Positions 59,912 to 64,000 of a stretch of DNA of 64,000 nt are shown in pieces. The stretch covers positions 1 to 64,000 of the forward strand of contig JBBRVP010000017.1 of the NCBI GenBank assembly GCA_038246785.1. The letters are read 5' to 3'. The translations under genes and the position numbers were made by a program. The notes under the pieces were generated by a model, which saw only the letters and a list, made by a program, of their open reading frames with translations, was not told the origin of the DNA and ran no database searches. The DNA comes from JBBRVP01 sp038246785 (lineage in GTDB: Bacteria; Actinomycetota; Actinomycetes; Jiangellales; Jiangellaceae). Within the stretch, counting starts at the first letter, position 1, and every line of letters starts with the position of its first letter.

Positions 59912-60820
59912 TCACACCGCGAGGTGCGGCACCTCAACCTCAGGGTGCTCGCGGCGCGGGGTGAGCTCCGCGACGTACATCGCGGTCAGCACGAGCAACC
60001 CACCCACCGCCATCCGTGCCGTCGGCTCCTCGTCGCCGAGCGCGACCGCGAAGCCGGCCGCGAACACCGGCTCCAGCGTCATGACCACCGCCGCGCGGGG
60101 GGCCGGCATGTGCGCCTGCGCCCAGGTCTGCACCAGCAGGGCCAGGGCACCGGCGACCACGGCCATGTAGACGACGGCGGCCCAGTCGGCGCCGCTGGCA
60201 GGCAGGGTGATCCCGCCGGGGACCGCGGCGACGGCCGTGACGGCCGCGATTACGGCCATCTGCACCACCGAGAGCCCCAAAGCCTCCCGGGCGCTGGACC
60301 AGCGGCCGAGCGCGACGATGTGCAGTGCGTAGAGCGCGGCCGCGACGAGCGTGACGGCCTCCCCGAACCCGGCGGAGGCGCCGTGCAGGGAGAGCACAGC
60401 CAGCCCCGCCGTGGCGAGGGCGACCGCCGCCCAGGTCGCGCTTCCGACCCGCTGGTGCAGCAGCACCGCTGCGAAGACGGGGGTCAGGACGACGTACATG
60501 CCCGTGATGAAGCCGGACACCGACGCCGAGGTGTGCTCCAGGCCCATGGTCTGCAGAATCTGCGCCAGGCCGTAGACAAGCCCGAGCAGGAGGCCCCGCC
60601 GGCGCGCCGCTGAGGAGAGCCGCGCCACCGCCCGCGGTGCGACGACGGCGAGGGCGGCCGCCGCGATCGCGAAGCGTACGGCCAGGAAGTCCGCGACGGG
60701 GACGCGCGTCACGAGGTCCTTGATGAGGAAGAAGGTCGATCCCCACGCCGCGGTGACCGCCACCAGCGCGAGTGTGGGCAGCCCGGCGCCCCGCTGCGAG
60801 GTCGCGCTCACGCTGCTCAC
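59912..60820 (-). CDS. EamA/RhaT family transporter (DMT superfamily)
   Basis: The 302-residue protein has ten hydrophobic helices in two repeats: LALVAVTAAWGSTFFLIKDL, LEHTSASVSGFITGMYVVLT and MPAPRAAVVMTLEPVFAAGF, the EamA hallmarks. It likely exports a metabolite or amino acid. The GTG at 60820 is chosen; another GTG lies nine bases later. It is convergent with the amidohydrolase and divergent from the MFS gene. Confidence 0.85.
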   Translation of the reverse strand: MSSVSATSQRGAGLPTLALVAVTAAWGSTFFLIKDLVTRVPVADFLAVRFAIAAAALAVVAPRAVARLSSAARRRGLLLGLVYGLAQILQTMGLEHTSASVSGFITGMYVVLTPVFAAVLLHQRVGSATWAAVALATAGLAVLSLHGASAGFGEAVTLVAAALYALHIVALGRWSSAREALGLSVVQMAVIAAVTAVAAVPGGITLPASGADWAAVVYMAVVAGALALLVQTWAQAHMPAPRAAVVMTLEPVFAAGFAVALGDEEPTARMAVGGLLVLTAMYVAELTPRREHPEVEVPHLAV

Positions 60821-60927
60821 CGGCGCATCCTGCCAGGACGGGCCGGGTCACCCGGGTCGGTGGGCGTTCGCCGGGCCAACGTCCACGACCAGCACCCCGT
60901 GCGGCCGCGGAAGCGCTGCCCGACCAC

Positions 60928-60955
60928 TTGACTGCCTCCTGTCGCGCGGTACGTT
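60928..60955 (+). promoter_or_regulatory. Promoter of the MFS-MarR operon
   Basis: TTGACT (60928-60933) and TACGTT (60950-60955) with a 16-bp spacer form a good promoter. The transcription start would be near 60962, inside the MarR-type operator, which therefore overlaps the -10 box and the start site. Confidence 0.65.
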
Positions 60956-60976
60956 AGTTGATACACATCAACTAAC
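60953..60976. promoter_or_regulatory. MarR-type operator
   Basis: GTTAGTTGAT and ATCAACTAAC form a perfect 10-bp inverted repeat around ACAC. Its length, AT richness and TTGAT/ATCAA half-sites match MarR-family operators. It overlaps the -10 box of the promoter driving the MFS exporter and a MarR regulator gene, so repression by that regulator, relieved by a ligand, is the natural model. Confidence 0.8.
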
Positions 60977-61012
60977 CATCTGGTCTCGCCGGATCCGACG
61001 CAGGGGAGGGCC

Positions 61013-62905
61013 ATGCTTGGTCTGCAAGGGGCGCTGGGTCTGCACGAGGGCCCGAGCCTGCACCGGCGCCGGCAGGACCGCGCTGCGCGCGACACTGCAA
61101 GCCCGCACTACAAGTGGATCGTGCTGTCGAACACCACCCTGGGTGTGCTCATGGCGACGATCAACATGTCGATCCTCTTGATCGCGCTGCCGGACATCTT
61201 CCGTGGCGTGGGGATCAACCCCTTGGAGCCCGGCAACACCGGTCTCCTGCTGTGGTTGATCATGGGCTACCTGGTGGTCACAGCGGTGCTGGTGGTCACC
61301 TTCGGTCGGCTGGGAGACATGTTCGGGCGGGTTCGGATGTACAACGCCGGCTTCGCCGTGTTCACGGTCTTCTCCATCCTGCTGTCCGTGACCTGGATGC
61401 ACGGCACGAAGGGGGTGCTGTGGCTGATCTTCATGCGCGTCGCCCAGGGCGTCGGCGGTGCGATGCTCATGGCCAATTCGAACGCGATCATCACCGACGT
61501 GTTCCCGGTCGACCAGCGTGGTCTGGGGCTGGGACTCAACCAGGTCGCCGGGATCGCCGGATCGTTCATCGGACTGATCGTCGGGGGACTGCTGGCGCCG
61601 GTCGAGTGGCACCTGGTCTTCCTGGTGTCGGTCCCGATCGGGATCTTCGGCACGGCATGGGCGTACCTGAGGCTGCACGACACCGGTGCGACTCACCACG
61701 CGAGGATGGACTGGTGGGGCAACGCGAGCTTTGCGGTTGGCCTGGTCGCCGTCCTCGTCGGGATCACCTACGGGATACAGCCGTACGGCGGGCACACCAT
61801 GGGATGGACGAACCCGTGGGTCGGCGCTGCGCTGATCGGCGGAGCCGTTGTGCTGGGCATCTTCTGTGTGGTCGAGACCCGCGTACCGGAGCCGATGTTC
61901 AACCTGGACCTGTTCAAGATCAGGGCATTCACGGCCGGCAACCTCGCCAGCCTGCTGGGGGGCCTGGGGCGTGGTGGCCTGATGTTCATCCTCATCATCT
62001 GGCTGCAGGGCATCTGGCTTCCCCGACACGGCTACGGTTTCGCGTCGACACCCCTGTGGGCCGGGATCTACATGCTCCCACTCACCATGGGGTTCCTCGT
62101 CGCCGGACCGGTGTCAGGCTGGCTGTCTGACCGCTTCGGAGCCCGGGCGTTCGCCACCGGCGGCATGCTGGTCGCGGCCGGTAGCTTCGGCTGGCTGCTC
62201 GTGCTGCCGGTCGACTTCGCCTACTGGCAGTTCGCGCTGGCTCTCTTGGTCAACGGTCTCGGCATGGGGCTGTTCGCAGCCCCCAACCGGGCGGGGATCA
62301 TGAACAGTCTGCCGCCTCACCGACGCGGTGTCGGTGCTGGCATGAGCACCACCTTCCAGAACTCCGCCATGGTGCTGTCTATCGGCATCTTCTTCTCCCT
62401 GATGATCGCGGGCCTTGCGCGGTCCCTCCCGCATACCCTGAGCGCTGGCCTCACTGCCCAGGGAGTGCCCGCCGATGCTGCTGCGAAGGTCGCCGGGCTG
62501 CCTCCGGTGGGAGTGCTGTTCTCTTCCCTGCTCGGATACAACCCGGTGCAGACCCTCCTCGGCCCGCATGTGCTCGGTCAGCTGCCCGCCGCGAACGCGC
62601 ACTACCTGACCGGTCGCAGCTTCTTCCCTTCACTGATCTCCGGGCCGTTCTCGGACGGACTGGGGGTTGCGTTCGCGTTCGCCATCGCGGCCTGCGTGAT
62701 TGCGGCGGTGGCGTCGGCACTACGTGGTGGCAAGTACGTCCACGCCATCCCGGAGGAACCCGCCGAAGTCCGGAGCCACACCATGATGCTCGTCGGCGGG
62801 CAGAGCGGTGAGCTCAGTTCCATTGGCGGCGCCTCGCCGACGAGTCGACCCGGCCTTCCGTTGCCTGGGCAGCCGGACCCCACCGGGAACCGGGATCTCC
62901 CGTGA
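61013..62905 (+). CDS. MFS drug exporter, DHA2 (14-TMS) family
   Basis: The 630-residue protein has about fourteen helices. Motifs: LMATINMSILLIALPDI (DHA2 start), VVTFGRLGDMFGRVRMYNAG (motif A, GRLGDxxGR), RVAQGVGGAMLMANSNAIIT (motif B/C-like region), and LSDRFGARAFATGGM. It should export drugs or toxic metabolites using the proton gradient. A GGGGAGGG ribosome site precedes the ATG. A 40-residue polar tail follows the last helix. Its stop overlaps the MarR gene (GTGA). Confidence 0.9.
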   Translation: MLGLQGALGLHEGPSLHRRRQDRAARDTASPHYKWIVLSNTTLGVLMATINMSILLIALPDIFRGVGINPLEPGNTGLLLWLIMGYLVVTAVLVVTFGRLGDMFGRVRMYNAGFAVFTVFSILLSVTWMHGTKGVLWLIFMRVAQGVGGAMLMANSNAIITDVFPVDQRGLGLGLNQVAGIAGSFIGLIVGGLLAPVEWHLVFLVSVPIGIFGTAWAYLRLHDTGATHHARMDWWGNASFAVGLVAVLVGITYGIQPYGGHTMGWTNPWVGAALIGGAVVLGIFCVVETRVPEPMFNLDLFKIRAFTAGNLASLLGGLGRGGLMFILIIWLQGIWLPRHGYGFASTPLWAGIYMLPLTMGFLVAGPVSGWLSDRFGARAFATGGMLVAAGSFGWLLVLPVDFAYWQFALALLVNGLGMGLFAAPNRAGIMNSLPPHRRGVGAGMSTTFQNSAMVLSIGIFFSLMIAGLARSLPHTLSAGLTAQGVPADAAAKVAGLPPVGVLFSSLLGYNPVQTLLGPHVLGQLPAANAHYLTGRSFFPSLISGPFSDGLGVAFAFAIAACVIAAVASALRGGKYVHAIPEEPAEVRSHTMMLVGGQSGELSSIGGASPTSRPGLPLPGQPDPTGNRDLP

Positions 62906-63402
62906 CGCCGCCGTCCCGGACACCGGCGACCGGCGAGGTCGCCGGCCAGCTGCGTACGGTCATCAACCGCCTCGCGTTCCACCTCCGAACACCGGCTACA
63001 CGGCACGGCATCACGCCGACACGGCTCAGCGCGATGGCGGCCCTGGATCGAAACGGTCCGCAACGGCCCGGCGATCTCGCCGTCCGGCTGGGGGTCAGTG
63101 CGGCGAGCATGTCCCGACTCGCGGAGGCTCTCGAAGCCGGCGATCTGGTGCGGCGAGCCGGCGACCCGCAGGACCAGCGTGCCTGCCTGCTGAGCATCAG
63201 CGACCGCGGTGCCGCTGCGCTCGAGGACCTGCGCCGCGAGGGCACCAGCCAACTGAGCGACGACATCGACGCGCTGTCCGCCGCCGAACGCGCGAAGCTC
63301 ACCGACGCGCTGCCCGTGCTGGTCGCTCTCGCCGACCGGCACCTCGATGCAGCTGAGGGCCCTGCCAGGCCAGCGAGTGAGCAGCCCCATGGCTCGACGT
63401 AG
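62902..63402 (+). CDS. MarR-family transcriptional regulator
   Basis: The 166-residue protein has the winged helix: ITPTRLSAMAALDRNGPQRP, GDLAVRLGVSAASMSRLAEA (recognition helix) and RRAGDPQDQRACLLSISDRG (wing, with the D-x-R of MarR proteins). The flanking helices allow dimerisation. It is co-transcribed with the exporter (GTGA overlap) and probably represses the operon by binding 60953-60976. The ligand is unknown. Confidence 0.9.
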   Translation: MTPPSRTPATGEVAGQLRTVINRLAFHLRTPATRHGITPTRLSAMAALDRNGPQRPGDLAVRLGVSAASMSRLAEALEAGDLVRRAGDPQDQRACLLSISDRGAAALEDLRREGTSQLSDDIDALSAAERAKLTDALPVLVALADRHLDAAEGPARPASEQPHGST

Positions 63403-63475
63403 CGTCAAGCCGAGGGGATGGCTGCATCGCGCGGCGGAGTCACCCTCAGCGCCAGGTGTCACGTGCCCTCTCGCC

Positions 63476-64000
63476 TCAGAACGCGTAAAGGGTGACCGTG
63501 GAACCGACCGCGACCTCCGTGCCGGCGCCGGGAGACTGCCGGAGCACCTGGCCGGGGCCGCCGGGCAGGAAGGTGACGACGCGTACGCGCACCCCGAGCG
63601 CGCCGAGCCGGCGCTCGGCCGCCCTGGCGGATCCGCCCTCGACGTCCGGCAGCCGTACGGTCCGCGGCCCCCGGGAGACGACGAGCCGGACGGTGTCGCC
63701 ACGGGCGAGGGTGCCGCTGCGCGGCGACTGGCCAGCCACGTCGCCCTTGGGCACCGTGTCCGACCAGTCGTCGCTGCCGGCGGCGCGCAGCCCGACGTCG
63801 CGTAGCGCCTTCGTCGCCGCGCGGACATCGCGGCCGGTGAGGTCGGGCACCGGGATCGGGCGCGGCCCCCGGGAGAGGACCAGCGAGACCGCAGTGCCGC
63901 GCTTGACCCGGCTCCCCGGGTCGGTGCCCTGGCTGAGCACCTCGCCGCGCGGCACCCGCTCGTCGTAGCGGCCGGTGACCTCGCCGGCGACCAGCGCGGC
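63476..64000 (-). CDS. PASTA-domain serine/threonine kinase, C-terminal fragment
   Basis: The reading frame enters from the window edge and stops at 63476, covering 174 residues. It has repeated PASTA units: AALVAGEVTGRYDERVPRGE then VLSQGTDPGSRVKRGTAVSL, PVPDLTGRDVRAATKALRDV, and VRLPDVEGGSARAAERRLGA, with three PASTA domains evident. Such tails lie outside the membrane on PknB-type kinases and bind muropeptides. The kinase and membrane parts are beyond the window. A PASTA protein without kinase cannot be excluded. Confidence 0.85.
   Translation of the reverse strand, partial: AALVAGEVTGRYDERVPRGEVLSQGTDPGSRVKRGTAVSLVLSRGPRPIPVPDLTGRDVRAATKALRDVGLRAAGSDDWSDTVPKGDVAGQSPRSGTLARGDTVRLVVSRGPRTVRLPDVEGGSARAAERRLGALGVRVRVVTFLPGGPGQVLRQSPGAGTEVAVGSTVTLYAF

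Noticed and set aside
1..64000. CRISPR arrays, tRNA or rRNA genes, insertion sequences, prophage or integrase genes
   Set aside because: I looked for repeat-spacer patterns, cloverleaf arms, transposase DDE motifs and integrase motifs and found none that I can support.

Overview
The window is a chromosomal segment of a very GC-rich Gram-positive bacterium, almost certainly an actinobacterium. The evidence is the split ctaD-ctaF / ctaE-qcrCAB respiratory genes with a diheme QcrC, a Tad/Flp pilus locus without a secretin, a c-di-AMP (ydaO-type) riboswitch in front of an NlpC/P60 hydrolase, heavy use of GTG starts with 4-base GTGA/ATGA overlaps, and a glk - plsC - PPi-PFK - class II DAHP synthase - PASTA kinase neighbourhood that, from memory, resembles Streptomyces and its relatives. 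I cannot fix the genus.

Layout. 1-617: the 3' end of ctaD, then ctaF. 593-8694 (minus strand): a hydroxyproline catabolic operon. It has a [2Fe-2S]/FAD fusion dehydrogenase subunit, a DadA-like subunit, an ornithine-cyclodeaminase-family reductase, both subunits of a bacterial aconitase X, an aldehyde dehydrogenase and a proline-racemase-family epimerase. 8889-13634 (plus strand): a complete branched-chain-type ABC importer (livKHMGF), divergent from that operon and probably its uptake system. 13666-17899 (minus): qcrB, qcrA, qcrC, ctaE. The catabolic and transport genes therefore sit inside what is normally a compact respiratory supercomplex locus. 18056-25921: a degenerate receiver protein, trpD, an Lrp-type RAM protein, a frameshifted DEDDh/GIY-YIG nuclease gene, glycosyltransferases, and a NYN protein whose start region is a tandem repeat. 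25914-28701: the riboswitch-controlled NlpC/P60 hydrolase and an M48 protease.

30365-41852 is a Tad pilus locus: Flp pilin, response regulator and histidine kinase, a divergent DnaB-like ATPase, then (minus strand) cpaB, cpaE, cpaF, a VWA-TadB fusion, tadC and a pseudo-receiver/GAF protein. Three TadE/TadG-type pseudopilins (46454-48578) lie apart from it, beyond an ABC exporter and glucokinase. No prepilin peptidase is present. 48599-57994 holds housekeeping genes: an archaeal-type ornithine cyclodeaminase, an esterase, PlsC, DUF1028, PPi-dependent phosphofructokinase, DAHP synthase and threonine aldolase. 58000-64000 holds a nucleotidyltransferase remnant, an amidohydrolase ending in a 30-bp perfect palindrome, an EamA exporter, an MFS exporter/MarR pair with a clear operator-promoter, and the C-terminal end of a PASTA-domain kinase.

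Most promising for follow-up: the hydroxyproline cluster with its fused dehydrogenase and missing deaminase inside the respiratory locus; the Tad locus with a VWA-TadB fusion, an orphan DnaB-like ATPase and a pseudo-receiver/GAF protein; the 5-bp tandem duplication that breaks the UvrC-like gene; and the repeated start-codon module of the NYN gene.
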